Shown piece by piece: positions 15,980-24,949 of a stretch of 48,323 bases of DNA. The position numbers and the translations under genes are program-made. Position 1 is the first letter of the stretch. Each line of letters opens with the position of its first letter. This stretch comes from Nonomuraea zeae (lineage in GTDB: Bacteria; Actinomycetota; Actinomycetes; Streptosporangiales; Streptosporangiaceae), in NCBI RefSeq assembly GCF_005889725.1, contig NZ_VCKX01000064.1, positions 1 through 48,323 of the forward strand, in the 5' to 3' direction. Under the pieces are notes generated by a model. That model was not told the origin of the DNA. It made no database searches and saw only the letters and a program-made list of their open reading frames with translations.

Positions 15980-16884
15980 CAGATGACTTTCCGGAAATGC
16001 CGGACTTCGATCCCAGGCTGACCAGGAAGGCGGTCCGGCGCGGGCTCTTCAGGACCAGTTCCAGCGTGCTCGCGGTCCTGCTCGTGCTCGCCCTGGTGGC
16101 CACGTATGGCTCCATGCTGGCGCAGACGCGCGGCGACCGGGAGCAGCGCATGACGGACGTGCTCGGCACCGCCTTCAAGCTGTACAACCCGGCCTACCGG
16201 GTGGTCACGGGCACCTGCTGCGAGACCACGCCGTGGTCGATGTCGTTCGAGGTGTCCGCGGCCCCGCTGCGCGCCTTCGGCGGCTTCTGGCCCTCCGGCG
16301 GCGAGACCTACACCATCAGCCAGACCCTCTTCGGCCGGGTGGCCCACCTCCCGCTGGGCAGCACCGCCAACACCAGGCTCTCGCTCCAGCTCTACGACCT
16401 CGGCGGCACGCTGGCGCGGAAGGAGAACGTCCGTAAGGCCCTGGCCAGGCTCCCCGGCGACCTGCGGGCGCTGGCGGCGGTGGAATTCGCCGCGCCGCTC
16501 AAGGGGGCCGAGCTCAAGAGCTTCCTCGACCAGCGGGAGGTGTGCGCGGAGAGCGTGGTCTACGAACGCCGGACGGGCTCGCTGCCCATCACCTGGGGCG
16601 AGATCACCTGGGACCGCGGCACGTTCGCCGAGGGGAAGGAAGGGTGCGGCGTCGGCCTGGGCAACTTCCGCTCCTGGGTCTCCATGCTCCGCGACCACGA
16701 CGAGCCGAACCTGCACCGCTTCGACCTGTCGCTGAGCCGGCTGCGCAAGGCGGCGGCCGACGGCCTGGCCTACGCCTATGTGGACCAGTCCACGTCGATC
16801 GCCGAGCTGCGCAAGGTCATCGAGGACCCGCGGGTGCGCACGGTCCGCCTGGCCGACGTCACCTTCGACCTGGACCGCCCGTAG
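15976..16884 (+). CDS. Membrane-bound sigma factor regulator (Sigma_reg-like, putative anti-sigma)
   Basis: A 302-residue protein with a cytoplasmic N-terminus of ~40 residues (DPRLTRKAVRRGLFRTS), one membrane segment at about 46-66, and an extracytoplasmic domain of ~230 residues. This matches the layout of the Sigma_reg_N/Sigma_reg_C proteins encoded with ECF sigma factors. It overlaps the sigma gene by 4 bp (ATGA), so it is probably the cognate anti-sigma or co-regulator. No zinc-binding HxxxCxxC anti-sigma motif is present; a CC pair (TGTCCETT) lies just outside the membrane. The signal sensed is unknown. Confidence 0.72.
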   Translation: MTDDFPEMPDFDPRLTRKAVRRGLFRTSSSVLAVLLVLALVATYGSMLAQTRGDREQRMTDVLGTAFKLYNPAYRVVTGTCCETTPWSMSFEVSAAPLRAFGGFWPSGGETYTISQTLFGRVAHLPLGSTANTRLSLQLYDLGGTLARKENVRKALARLPGDLRALAAVEFAAPLKGAELKSFLDQREVCAESVVYERRTGSLPITWGEITWDRGTFAEGKEGCGVGLGNFRSWVSMLRDHDEPNLHRFDLSLSRLRKAAADGLAYAYVDQSTSIAELRKVIEDPRVRTVRLADVTFDLDRP

Positions 16885-16886
16885 CG

Positions 16887-17849
16887 CTAGACGGCCAGGG
16901 CGTGGGCGCCGATCCCCGCCCACGTCTCGGCCTGGCCGACGAAGGCCGCGGCGTGGTCCGGCCAGTGGTGCCGCAGCCGCGCCGCCGCGTGGCCCCGCGC
17001 GCCCAGCTCGGCCCGCCGCGCCGCATCCTCCTTCAGATCCAGTACGGCGTTCAGCACCGCGTCCACGTCCAGGGGCACCACGACCCCGCAGCCGGCGCCC
17101 TCCACCATCGAGGCGCCCGGCGGCGTGGTGATCACCGGCAGCCCGCGGCCCATGTAGTCCATGATCTTCGTCGGCGGCGTCCGCACGCTCTCGCCGGACA
17201 GCGCGAGCCCGGCCAGGGCGCCCTCGGCCATGCGCAGGGCGTGCCGGTTGGGCACGTACCCGAACCAGTCGAGCAGGCCGACCCGCTGCGCGTCGCGCAG
17301 CAGCGGGCGCACGCCGGGCGCGGCCGCGCCGATCAGGTCCATCCTGATCCCGTACGGGACCAGGCGCTCGGCCAGCCCGATCAGCTCGGTCACGCCGCAC
17401 TCGGCGGACAGGCGGCCGATGTGCACCACCCTGGTGTCGCCGGGAGGAGGAGGGCCGGCCGACACCAGGGTCGCCTCGGGGACCACCGAAGGGCCGATCA
17501 GCCGGTGGCGCCGCTCGGCCCTGGCGAGCTGCCTGGGCGTGACCCGCTCGCGCACGTCCCAGACCACCGGCGGCCGCCGGTGGGGGAGCGCCCGCAGCAG
17601 GCGGTGGTCGTGCACGATCAGCAGGTCCGCGTCGCGTACGCCGCGCCTGAGCGCCGCGCGGGCCCGGCCCGGCGAGGCGTGGTACGCCACGTCTACCGCG
17701 GCCAGCCCCATGACGGGGGTCACGTTGAAATAGGTGAAAGGCGCGACGTAGGTCACCTCGTGGCCCGCGTCGATCAGCGCCCGGATCTGCCTGTGCATGA
17801 TCCGGGCGTCCTCTGGATGATGGACGGTCGTGGCGACACATGCGCGCAT
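16887..17849 (-). CDS. Glycosyltransferase family 4-like
   Basis: A 320-residue GT-B fold enzyme. It begins MRACVATTVHHPEDARI and ends with a nucleotide-binding half that contains VVHIGRLSAECGVTEL, FGYVPNRHALRMAEGALAGL and the TKIMDYMGRGLPVITT block typical of GT4 members. ATG at 17849 has GGAG 9 nt upstream. It lies 56 bp after the acyltransferase gene and is probably in the same operon. Its start codon is inside a 22-bp perfect palindrome (17834-17855). Donor and acceptor are unknown. Confidence 0.85.
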   Translation of the reverse strand: MRACVATTVHHPEDARIMHRQIRALIDAGHEVTYVAPFTYFNVTPVMGLAAVDVAYHASPGRARAALRRGVRDADLLIVHDHRLLRALPHRRPPVVWDVRERVTPRQLARAERRHRLIGPSVVPEATLVSAGPPPPGDTRVVHIGRLSAECGVTELIGLAERLVPYGIRMDLIGAAAPGVRPLLRDAQRVGLLDWFGYVPNRHALRMAEGALAGLALSGESVRTPPTKIMDYMGRGLPVITTPPGASMVEGAGCGVVVPLDVDAVLNAVLDLKEDAARRAELGARGHAAARLRHHWPDHAAAFVGQAETWAGIGAHALAV

Positions 17850-17855
17850 GTGTCG
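17834..17855. promoter_or_regulatory. 22-bp perfect palindrome over a start codon
   Basis: The half-site CGACACATGCG is followed directly by its exact reverse complement. The minus-strand ATG of the GT4 gene lies inside it, so it could be an operator or a start-blocking RNA hairpin. Confidence 0.5.
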
Positions 17856-17905
17856 ATGCTCCGCGCCTACCAGGTCAAAGGCGTTAATGCGGGAGGAACG
17901 CCCGC

Positions 17906-19153
17906 TTAACTTCGGGAGGGGCGGCGATAGAGCCAGGTCAGGCGAGGCTCGAGGACCCACTTGAAGACCGTGCGCGTCTCCGGCAGGCACAGCACGATGG
18001 CCAGCGCGAAGCAGCTGAAGCTGATCGCCAGCACGCCGAGCGGCCCGTGCAGCCACGGGAGCTCCAGCCAGCCCTGATCCTTGGCGATCAGCACGGGGAT
18101 GCCGTGCAGCAGGTAGCAGTAGAGCGTGCGGGTGCCGAGGTCGGAGAACCACGTCTCGCCCCTGGGCACCAGCGCCAGCACGGCGAAGCACATCGCCAGC
18201 GCGCACACCAGCAGGCCGGTGCGCACGCCGAGACCCATCCACCAGGACAGGTCGAGGTCCTGGAAGCTGCTCTTGAAGTAGAACGGGCCGAGCGGCGACC
18301 TGGGCGCGATGACGATGGCCACGGCGGCCGCGCAGAGGATCGTGACCGCCGAGACGATCTTGATCCAGCGCCGGTTGAGCATCTCGAAGTGCTCGGGCTG
18401 CATCACCAGGCCGATGACGAAGAACGGCATGAGGCCGAAGAAGCGGTCCATGCTGAAGTCGCCCTCGATCTGCGAGAACCCGGCGAACAGGTAGATCGCG
18501 ACGGCCACCGGCACGGGGTGCTTCATCCGCTTCCACACCGGCGTCGACAGGCGCCAGAACAGCAGCGCCAGCAGATACCAGTTGAGCCACGCCGGGTCGA
18601 TGATCGTCAGGCTCCACTTCTGGCCCAGCCCGAAGCGGAGTGCGGCGTAGCCGACCTCGACGATCACGTACGGGACGAGGAACGTGTCGACCAGCTTGTT
18701 GGTCTTCGCGTTGGAGTTCCAGAAATTTCGCGACAGGTAGCCGCTGATCAGCACGAACAGCGGCATGTGGAAGGTGTAGATGAAGATGTAGAGGGCCCTG
18801 GAGGAGTCGGCCGAGAGCGTCGGCACCAGCGAGTGGCCCACGACGACGAGCGCGATCAGGACGAACTTGACGTTGTCGAGATAGGGGTCGCGCTTGCGCT
18901 TGGGCGGCTCGGCCTGCTGCTGCGGCTCGGGCTGCGCCTGGGGCGGCTCGTCCTTGACGGCCTTCTGCGGCTCGGTCAGCTCGCCGGGCGAGACCCCGTG
19001 GGGATCGGTCGACTCGCTCCAGAAGGTCTCCTCCGGCAGCGGCCACCGGGCTCCGGTGTTGGCGGGCCCTCCGTCCTCGGTGTTCGCCGGCCCCCCGTCC
19101 TCCTCAGGGCTACGCGGGGTCGTGACCGGTGGGGAGAATCTGGTGTCAGACAC
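17906..19153 (-). CDS. Acyltransferase family 3 membrane protein (OafA-like)
   Basis: A 415-residue multispanning acyltransferase. Such proteins O-acylate sugars of surface polymers from cytoplasmic acyl-CoA. A ~85-residue hydrophilic Pro/Glu/Gln-rich N-terminus carries a tandem EDGGPANT duplication; about ten membrane segments follow. The family motif is recognisable as RDPYLDNVKFVLIALVVVGH with the conserved histidine, then FHMPLFVLISGYLSR. GTG at 19153 is the start used, with no strong ribosome binding site. It lies between the second LCP gene and a GT4 gene on the same strand, suggesting that it decorates the same polymer. Confidence 0.87.
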   Translation of the reverse strand: MSDTRFSPPVTTPRSPEEDGGPANTEDGGPANTGARWPLPEETFWSESTDPHGVSPGELTEPQKAVKDEPPQAQPEPQQQAEPPKRKRDPYLDNVKFVLIALVVVGHSLVPTLSADSSRALYIFIYTFHMPLFVLISGYLSRNFWNSNAKTNKLVDTFLVPYVIVEVGYAALRFGLGQKWSLTIIDPAWLNWYLLALLFWRLSTPVWKRMKHPVPVAVAIYLFAGFSQIEGDFSMDRFFGLMPFFVIGLVMQPEHFEMLNRRWIKIVSAVTILCAAAVAIVIAPRSPLGPFYFKSSFQDLDLSWWMGLGVRTGLLVCALAMCFAVLALVPRGETWFSDLGTRTLYCYLLHGIPVLIAKDQGWLELPWLHGPLGVLAISFSCFALAIVLCLPETRTVFKWVLEPRLTWLYRRPSRS

Positions 19154-19328
19154 AGGGGAGTCGCTCAGCTTCGCTCGGGGCCGGGGATCACGACGACAAC
19201 GCGACCGTCGGATGATCTTACAGAACCGTGTCGCGCTGTGTCGCCGACCCCCAACACACTATCCCGCCGTACGGCTCCTGTCTCTTGACCGAGTCGAGAA
19301 TGCCCGGTTACACAGGGAACTTGGAGGC

Positions 19329-20966
19329 TCAGGTGCAGGCGTTGCGCTGCTCCGAGGCGGTGATCGTGCTGCGCTCCACGCTGTCGGGGAGCTTGGTCAC
19401 CTTGATCGAGTCGAAGTCCTCGCCCACCACGAGCTGGATCACCGGAGTGCCCTTCGGGGGAGCACCGGCGGTGGTCACCGAGGTGGTGTAGGGCTGCGGG
19501 TTGGTCGCCGTGACCTTGCCGGCCGCGGGGGCGGGCTTGGGCACGACCGCCCCGGCCAGGGTGTCGGCGTGGTCGGGCGCCGCGGTGATCGTCTTGGCGT
19601 AGTGGACCTCGCTCTTCGCCAGGCTCTTGCCGCCCCCGGCCGCGTAGTTGCCCACGCCGACGACGTTGAAGCCCTGCTTGGCGAGCTGGTCGGCGACCTC
19701 CCTGGCCTTGCCGAACGTGGTCGTGCCGTTGAGCACCTGGACCCTGACCTGCTCGGGCTTGACGGTGACCTTGGGCTTGGCGCTCGCGCTGGCGGACGGC
19801 GCGGGGGTGGCGACGTCGACGTCGGTCTTGATCGAGGTGAAGAGCTCGGTGGCGTCCGGCTCCTTCCAGACCACGCGGTTCTCGTCCTGCGGGTCGGGCC
19901 CCCACGGGATCGTGGTGAACTGGACGCCCTTGGCCGTCAGCTCCTTGGCGCTGGTGGCGATCCGGATGAGCTGCTCGGTGTCGTTGGCCAGCTCGGGGTC
20001 CATGGTGACCGACCCGGCCGCGGCGGCGATGAAGTCCGTCAGCTTGCCGACGTCGGTGAGCAGCTCGCTGCTGGTGGCCTTGGCCACGACCTTGCTGAGG
20101 AAGATCTGCTGGCGCTTGATGCGGCCGATGTCGCTGTTGTCGCCGTAGTGGCGCAGGCGTACGTAGCCCAGCGCCTTCTCACCGTTGAGCAGGCTCTTGC
20201 CCGGCGGCAGGACCAGCTTGGAGGCCTTGTCGTTGACGCCGGACTTCAGGCAGATCTCGATGCCGCCGAGCGCGTCCACGATGTTCTTGAACCCGCTGAA
20301 GTCGACCTCGACGAAGTGGTTGACCCGGATGTCGGTGAGGGTCTCGATGGTGGAGATCGTGCAGGCGATGCCGCCGGAGTTGTACGCCGAGTTGATCATG
20401 TCCCGGCGCGGTGGCATCTCCTGCTTGGTGGTCTCGTTCTTGCACTTGGGGATCTGCACCATCGAGTCGCGCGGGAAGCTGATCAGGCGGGCTTTGTCGC
20501 GATTGGGGGAGATGTGCATGAGGATGATCGTGTCGGTGCGCTTGCCGCCCGCGTTGGCTTCCCTGGACTGCTTCTGGCCGTATTTGGCGTTGCCGTCGCC
20601 CGCGCGCGTGTCGGAGCCGACGAGCAGCACGTTGAGCGCGCCGGTGTCGGCGGGGCGCGGGTTGATGATGTCGTTCTTGACATCCTTCTGCGTGATGTTG
20701 CCGAAGGCGTCGCGGTAGACGGTGTAGCCGGTCAGCGCGCCCGCGACCATGAGCGAGGTGACGCCGATGCTGACCCAGGCGAGCACGCGCATCTTGTTCT
20801 GGCCGCCGCCTGCGCCGCGGTGGCCGCGTGGGGGCCGGTCGTCCGGCGGCGGGGGCGGAGCCGTCGCGGCGGCCGCCCGGCGGGCCATCCTGCTGCCCGG
20901 TTGCGTCGGGGCTGACCGGTAACCATTGTCCGGACTGACCGCCGGCGCGCGCCTGTAGTCGCTCAT
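19329..20966 (-). CDS. LytR-CpsA-Psr (LCP) family ligase with LytR_C domain
   Basis: A 545-residue LCP ligase, the second of two in the window. It has a long Pro/Arg/Ala-rich cytoplasmic N-terminus (about 60 residues), a membrane segment near residues 62-82, an LCP domain from NVLLVGSDTRAGDGNA through RTDTIILMHI, SFPRDSMVQIP, INSAYNSGG and YVRLRHYGDNSDIGRIKRQQ, and a C-terminal LytR_C domain (VRVQVLNGTTTFGKAREVAD). An insertion with two cysteines (KCKNETTKQEMPPRRD) follows the SFPRD block. ATG at 20966 lies just after a G-run. The gene heads a likely minus-strand series with the acyltransferase and GT4. Confidence 0.93.
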   Translation of the reverse strand: MSDYRRAPAVSPDNGYRSAPTQPGSRMARRAAAATAPPPPPDDRPPRGHRGAGGGQNKMRVLAWVSIGVTSLMVAGALTGYTVYRDAFGNITQKDVKNDIINPRPADTGALNVLLVGSDTRAGDGNAKYGQKQSREANAGGKRTDTIILMHISPNRDKARLISFPRDSMVQIPKCKNETTKQEMPPRRDMINSAYNSGGIACTISTIETLTDIRVNHFVEVDFSGFKNIVDALGGIEICLKSGVNDKASKLVLPPGKSLLNGEKALGYVRLRHYGDNSDIGRIKRQQIFLSKVVAKATSSELLTDVGKLTDFIAAAAGSVTMDPELANDTEQLIRIATSAKELTAKGVQFTTIPWGPDPQDENRVVWKEPDATELFTSIKTDVDVATPAPSASASAKPKVTVKPEQVRVQVLNGTTTFGKAREVADQLAKQGFNVVGVGNYAAGGGKSLAKSEVHYAKTITAAPDHADTLAGAVVPKPAPAAGKVTATNPQPYTTSVTTAGAPPKGTPVIQLVVGEDFDSIKVTKLPDSVERSTITASEQRNACT

Positions 20967-21110
20967 ACGCCCCCCAGCCTCACTTCTTGCGCCTGACGCG
21001 CCGGCTTGGTCGCTCCGCGCCACGAGACTAGGTCACGTACGGCGTGCCCGGAGTCATGACCGTGGCAAAGGGTCGTGACCCGAGCGTGATGTTTTCGCGG
21101 CACAGCATAC

Positions 21111-22700
21111 TCAGAGCCGGACATTGGGTGGAATATCATCGCCAAACTCTTTCTGGCTGCCGGACTGTTTCGGCACGTCAGGCCTGATGCTGAGGGCCGC
21201 CGCCAAACAGGCCAGGGGCACGGCCGGCAACACGTACCGATAGTCGAACTCGGCCGCCGCGGCCGGTGTGACCAGCAGCACGACGGCCACCGACCAGGGC
21301 ACCAGCCAGACCGGAGCGTCCGCGAGACGCGTTCGCCCGCGCCTGCGCGCGATGGCCGCCAGCGGCGGCACCAGCAGGATCCCCAGGAGCACCGGGCCGG
21401 GCAGCCGCACCACGCTCTGGTAGGCCCGCAGCCATCCGGCGTAGGGCTCGACGATCTCCGTGCCGATCGCGCCCCGCTCGTAGCGCTTGGCAAATTCGGC
21501 GCCGACCTGCGCGGGGTAGCGGCCGGGCGGCCCGGGCGGCGTCACCGGGAACTGGTAGTAGCCGTAGATCTCCGGGTCGGGATAGACCGGCCGTCCCCAG
21601 GCGAACGCGCGGCCGAGCTCCGTCAGCACCGAGGCGGCGTAGTCGAGCGGCTGCTTGACGATCGCCAGCGCGGCGAACCTCGCGGCCAGGTCGTCGTTCT
21701 CCTTGGTGAAGGTGATGCCGGGCAGCAGCACCAGCGGGGCGTCCTTGGCCCAGATGTACTCCTGCGAGGGCGGGCGCGCCTCGGGCGGGCGCGGGTCGCA
21801 CAGGACCTTCAGGTCGGCGGGCGGGGCCATCTTGGCGCAGTCGGCGAACGACATCGTGCGGGCGTAGAGGAAGGCGCCGTTCGCGCCCACGAGGCCGACG
21901 CGCTGGTAGGTGGCGTAGAACCAGGCGCCGTAGATCAGGATCGGCACCAGCGCGGCGGCGAGCAGCACCCCGGCCGGCCGGATCCGCCTGCGCAGCACGA
22001 ACCAGGCGGCCAGCACCACGATCAGCGGCTGGCCGACGGTCCTGGTCAGCGTGGCGGCGGCGAGCAGCAGCCCGATCGCGACGACCGCGGACGGCCGCGC
22101 CGTCGTGCACAGCGCCACGGCCGCCACGACCAGGAACATGAACAGCGTGTCGGAGACCAGCAGATGCTCCAGCTCGACCTGGTAGGCGTCGAGCAGCACG
22201 GGCACCGTGGCCAGCGTCGCCAGCCACCTGGGCGCCCGGCGCGCGACCCGGTAGATCAGCACGCCGGTGGCCAGGCCGAGCAGGTGCTGCACGGCCGTGA
22301 CCAGGCCGAAGGAGTGGAACGGCTCCAGCAGCTTGAGGAACATCGAGTAGCCGGCCGGGCGGACCAGGTCGGGGCGCGGCCTGAAGACGGTGACGACGTA
22401 GGTGTAGGTGTCGGGGAACCACAGGGCGGGCCGGTAGCCGAGCATCGCCAGGGCGCGCAGCGCCGTGCCCAGGGCCAGGACGGCCAGGAACCATTTGTGC
22501 CGACCGGCGAAGCCGCCCCGGAGCAGGGCCGGCAGGTCCCGGCGACCGCGCGACAGGGCGTCCCCGAGCCCGCGCGGCAGGACGCGGGACAGGACCTGCC
22601 CGTAGGTGCGTCGTATGCGCCGCCTGCCGCGTGTCCCCGCGGGATTCCCTGACGTCGCCCGCACGTCCCCTCGCTTCGCCAGCACGCCGCGTAGGTGCAC
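21111..22700 (-). CDS. GT-C-fold-like multispanning membrane protein (glycosyltransferase 39/87-like)
   Basis: A 529-residue membrane protein with about ten hydrophobic segments after a ~65-residue Arg-rich N-terminus. The first loop has FPDTYTYVV, with an aspartate in the position used by polyprenyl-phosphate-sugar-dependent GT-C enzymes, and the LVRPAGYSMFLKLL block is typical of such proteins. A large extracytoplasmic loop at about 270-420 carries YGYYQFPVTPPG. It may add a sugar from a lipid-phosphate donor outside the membrane. GTG at 22700 is the start of the longest frame and GTGs further in are possible. It is divergent from the second GT-C-like gene. Confidence 0.72.
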   Translation of the reverse strand: MHLRGVLAKRGDVRATSGNPAGTRGRRRIRRTYGQVLSRVLPRGLGDALSRGRRDLPALLRGGFAGRHKWFLAVLALGTALRALAMLGYRPALWFPDTYTYVVTVFRPRPDLVRPAGYSMFLKLLEPFHSFGLVTAVQHLLGLATGVLIYRVARRAPRWLATLATVPVLLDAYQVELEHLLVSDTLFMFLVVAAVALCTTARPSAVVAIGLLLAAATLTRTVGQPLIVVLAAWFVLRRRIRPAGVLLAAALVPILIYGAWFYATYQRVGLVGANGAFLYARTMSFADCAKMAPPADLKVLCDPRPPEARPPSQEYIWAKDAPLVLLPGITFTKENDDLAARFAALAIVKQPLDYAASVLTELGRAFAWGRPVYPDPEIYGYYQFPVTPPGPPGRYPAQVGAEFAKRYERGAIGTEIVEPYAGWLRAYQSVVRLPGPVLLGILLVPPLAAIARRRGRTRLADAPVWLVPWSVAVVLLVTPAAAAEFDYRYVLPAVPLACLAAALSIRPDVPKQSGSQKEFGDDIPPNVRL

Positions 22701-22813
22701 CTTCCGCTACCTGCGGTCGTCCGCCGGATGCGGACATCCGTACGCTACCCGGGGTCGCGGGGCGGCCGTGCCGCGGGCTTCGCGGTCGCGGGGTTGGATA
22801 CGCTCGCTCACCG

Positions 22814-24832
22814 ATGGAACTCCAACGACCCGGCAGGGTGCTCGCCGCGCTCTCGGTGGCGCCCGCGCTCGCCGTGGCGGGCTGGCTGCTGACCGGGCTG
22901 CCGCTGCTGCTGCTCGGCCGGTTCGCGCCCCTGCCGGCCACGCTGCTCGGGCTGCCCGCCGCCGCGCTGCTGTGCTGGGCGGGGACGCGCCGCCTCGGCA
23001 AGGCGGTCGAGGCCACCACCTGGCAGGTCGGGGGAGTCGTGGCCGTGGCGGCGGCCTCGGGCGTGTTCAACGCCGTCATGCACTCCGAGCAGCTCCTGGT
23101 CAGGCGCGATCCGGCCACCTACGCGCAGTACGCGGCCTGGATCGCCGGCCACGGCTCGCTGCCCATCCCCGACCAGGTCGCGGCGTTCGGCGGCGACGAT
23201 CCCTGGCTGGTCTTCGACGGCGTCGGGTTCTACGACGTGGGCGGCGCGGTGACGCCGCAGTTCATGCCGGGGCCGCCGCTGCTGTTCGCGGCCGGAGACT
23301 GGCTGGGCGTCCCCTTCCTGGTGCCGGCCGTGCTGGGCGCGCTGGCCGTGCTCACGCTGGCCGGGGTGGTCGCGCGGCTGGCCGGGGCGCGGTGGGCGGT
23401 GCTCGCCGCGACGGCGTTCGCGGTGAGCCTGCCGATCCTCTACACCTCGCGCACCACGTTCAGCGAGATCCCGTCGCTGATCCTGCTGTTCGGCGGGCTG
23501 GCGCTGACGCACGACGCGCTGGCTGACTCCGGCCGCCGGACGGCGTGGTGGCGCGGGCTGCTGGCGGGGCTGGTGTTCGGGCTGGCCGTGCTGGTCCGGG
23601 TGGACGGGCTGCGCGACGTGCTGCCGGTGCTCGCGTTCGCGGGGCTGCTGATCGCCCTGCGGCGCTTCGCCCGGCCGCAGGGCGTGCTGGGGCCGCCGCT
23701 GCTGGCCGGTCTGCTGGCCGGGGCGGGGCTCGGGCTGCTGGCGGCGTACCTGCTGGCCCGGCCCTATCTGGCGTACCTGTCCGGCTCGGTGCGGCCGCTG
23801 CTGCTCATCTGCGCGGGCGTCCTCGTCGTCACTCTCGCGGGCACGGCCGCCGCCCCGCTGCTGGCCAGGATCCGGCTCCCGGCCTGGGTGCCCGCCGCCG
23901 GGGCCGGGCTGGTCGTGGCGCTCATGGCCGCCCTGTACGCCCGCCCGTGGATGCAGACGGTGACCCGCGTGCCCGCGAGCGTGGAAGACCGGCGCACGGC
24001 CGAGATGATCGAGCAGACCCAGCGCGCCAACGGCCTGCCCATCGACGGCACCAGGCTCTACTCCGAGAGCTCCCTGCACTGGGTGATCTGGTACGTCGGC
24101 ATCCCGGTGGTCGTCCTGGCCACGATCGCGGCGGCGGTGCTGGTGCGCCGGCTGCTGCGCGACGGCACCCCGTTCGAGTGGCTGCTGCCGCTCGCGGTCG
24201 TCGGCTGGACGACCGTCACCACGCTGCTGCGGCCCGAGATCACCCCCGACCATCCCTGGGCCGCCCGCCGCCTGGTGCCCATCGTGATCCCCGGCCTGAT
24301 CCTGCTCGCCATGTACGGGCTGGCCTGGCTGCGCGACCTGGCCCGGCGCCGCGAATCCTGGCCCAGGGTCCGGCGGTGGGCGCTGCCGCTCGCGGTCGTG
24401 CTCGTCGTCGCCCCCGCGGCCGTGACCTCGATCGGCACCGCGTTCACGCCGGTCGAGCGGGGCGAGGCGGCGGCGGTGGCGGCCATGTGCGCGAGCCTCC
24501 CGCGTGACGCGTCGGTGCTGATCGTCGAGCGGGTCACCGGCGACCGCCTGGCCCCGGTCGTACGCGGCATGTGCGACCTGCCCGTGGCCAGGGTGGCGAG
24601 AAAGAACAACGTGGACACCGCGCCCGAGGGCGAGGTCCGCCGCCTGATCGCCCGCGTGCGCGGCGCGGGCCGCGTCCCCGTGGTGCTGGCGGCCGACGAC
24701 TGGCAGGTCTCCCCGTACGGGCCGGCGACGCGGGTGATGGCGCTGGTCACCCGCCAGGACGAGCGCTCGCTGGTCGATGCGCCGAACGGCACGTGGTCGC
24801 TTACAGTCAACGTGTGGATGGCGGTGGCCTGA
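22814..24832 (+). CDS. GT-C-fold-like multispanning membrane protein
   Basis: A 672-residue membrane protein with roughly twelve hydrophobic segments. A conserved-looking first loop has RRDPATYAQYAAWIAGHGS, with an Asp/Pro pattern typical of lipid-linked sugar transferases, and TSRTTFSEIPSLILLFGG follows. A soluble C-terminal region (from about residue 550) contains CASLPRDASVLIVERV and ends after a Rossmann-like stretch, as in other large actinobacterial GT-C proteins. ATG at 22814 lies 9 nt after a TACGCT hexamer and has no ribosome binding site. The next gene, a dolichol-phosphate-mannose-synthase-like GT2, could supply its lipid-linked donor. Confidence 0.72.
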   Translation: MELQRPGRVLAALSVAPALAVAGWLLTGLPLLLLGRFAPLPATLLGLPAAALLCWAGTRRLGKAVEATTWQVGGVVAVAAASGVFNAVMHSEQLLVRRDPATYAQYAAWIAGHGSLPIPDQVAAFGGDDPWLVFDGVGFYDVGGAVTPQFMPGPPLLFAAGDWLGVPFLVPAVLGALAVLTLAGVVARLAGARWAVLAATAFAVSLPILYTSRTTFSEIPSLILLFGGLALTHDALADSGRRTAWWRGLLAGLVFGLAVLVRVDGLRDVLPVLAFAGLLIALRRFARPQGVLGPPLLAGLLAGAGLGLLAAYLLARPYLAYLSGSVRPLLLICAGVLVVTLAGTAAAPLLARIRLPAWVPAAGAGLVVALMAALYARPWMQTVTRVPASVEDRRTAEMIEQTQRANGLPIDGTRLYSESSLHWVIWYVGIPVVVLATIAAAVLVRRLLRDGTPFEWLLPLAVVGWTTVTTLLRPEITPDHPWAARRLVPIVIPGLILLAMYGLAWLRDLARRRESWPRVRRWALPLAVVLVVAPAAVTSIGTAFTPVERGEAAAVAAMCASLPRDASVLIVERVTGDRLAPVVRGMCDLPVARVARKNNVDTAPEGEVRRLIARVRGAGRVPVVLAADDWQVSPYGPATRVMALVTRQDERSLVDAPNGTWSLTVNVWMAVA

Positions 24833-24949
24833 GCGGCTCGCGAGCCGCCGTCCGGTGGTGTGACCCTGGTGAAAAGTGTGCCGAACCAGGAGCACCCAAT
24901 GAGGTCATGTGGACTCGCCTTCCGGTTGGGCAGAGTAACCTCGACCCCC

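Noticed and set aside
17906..19153. Shared regulator site in the GTGTC/GACAC palindromes at the starts of the acyltransferase and GT4 genes
   Set aside because: The acyltransferase site is only a short 11-bp palindrome and the similarity to the 22-bp one is limited to five bases, which is expected by chance.
18047..19288. 413-codon plus-strand open frame opposite the acyltransferase gene
   Set aside because: Its product is a His/Arg/Gln/Glu-rich string with no domain pattern, and the opposite strand encodes a clear membrane acyltransferase. It is a high-GC antisense frame.
22808..24895. 695-codon minus-strand open frame opposite the GT-C-like gene
   Set aside because: Composition is His/Arg/Gln-rich and it covers a convincing multispanning protein on the plus strand.
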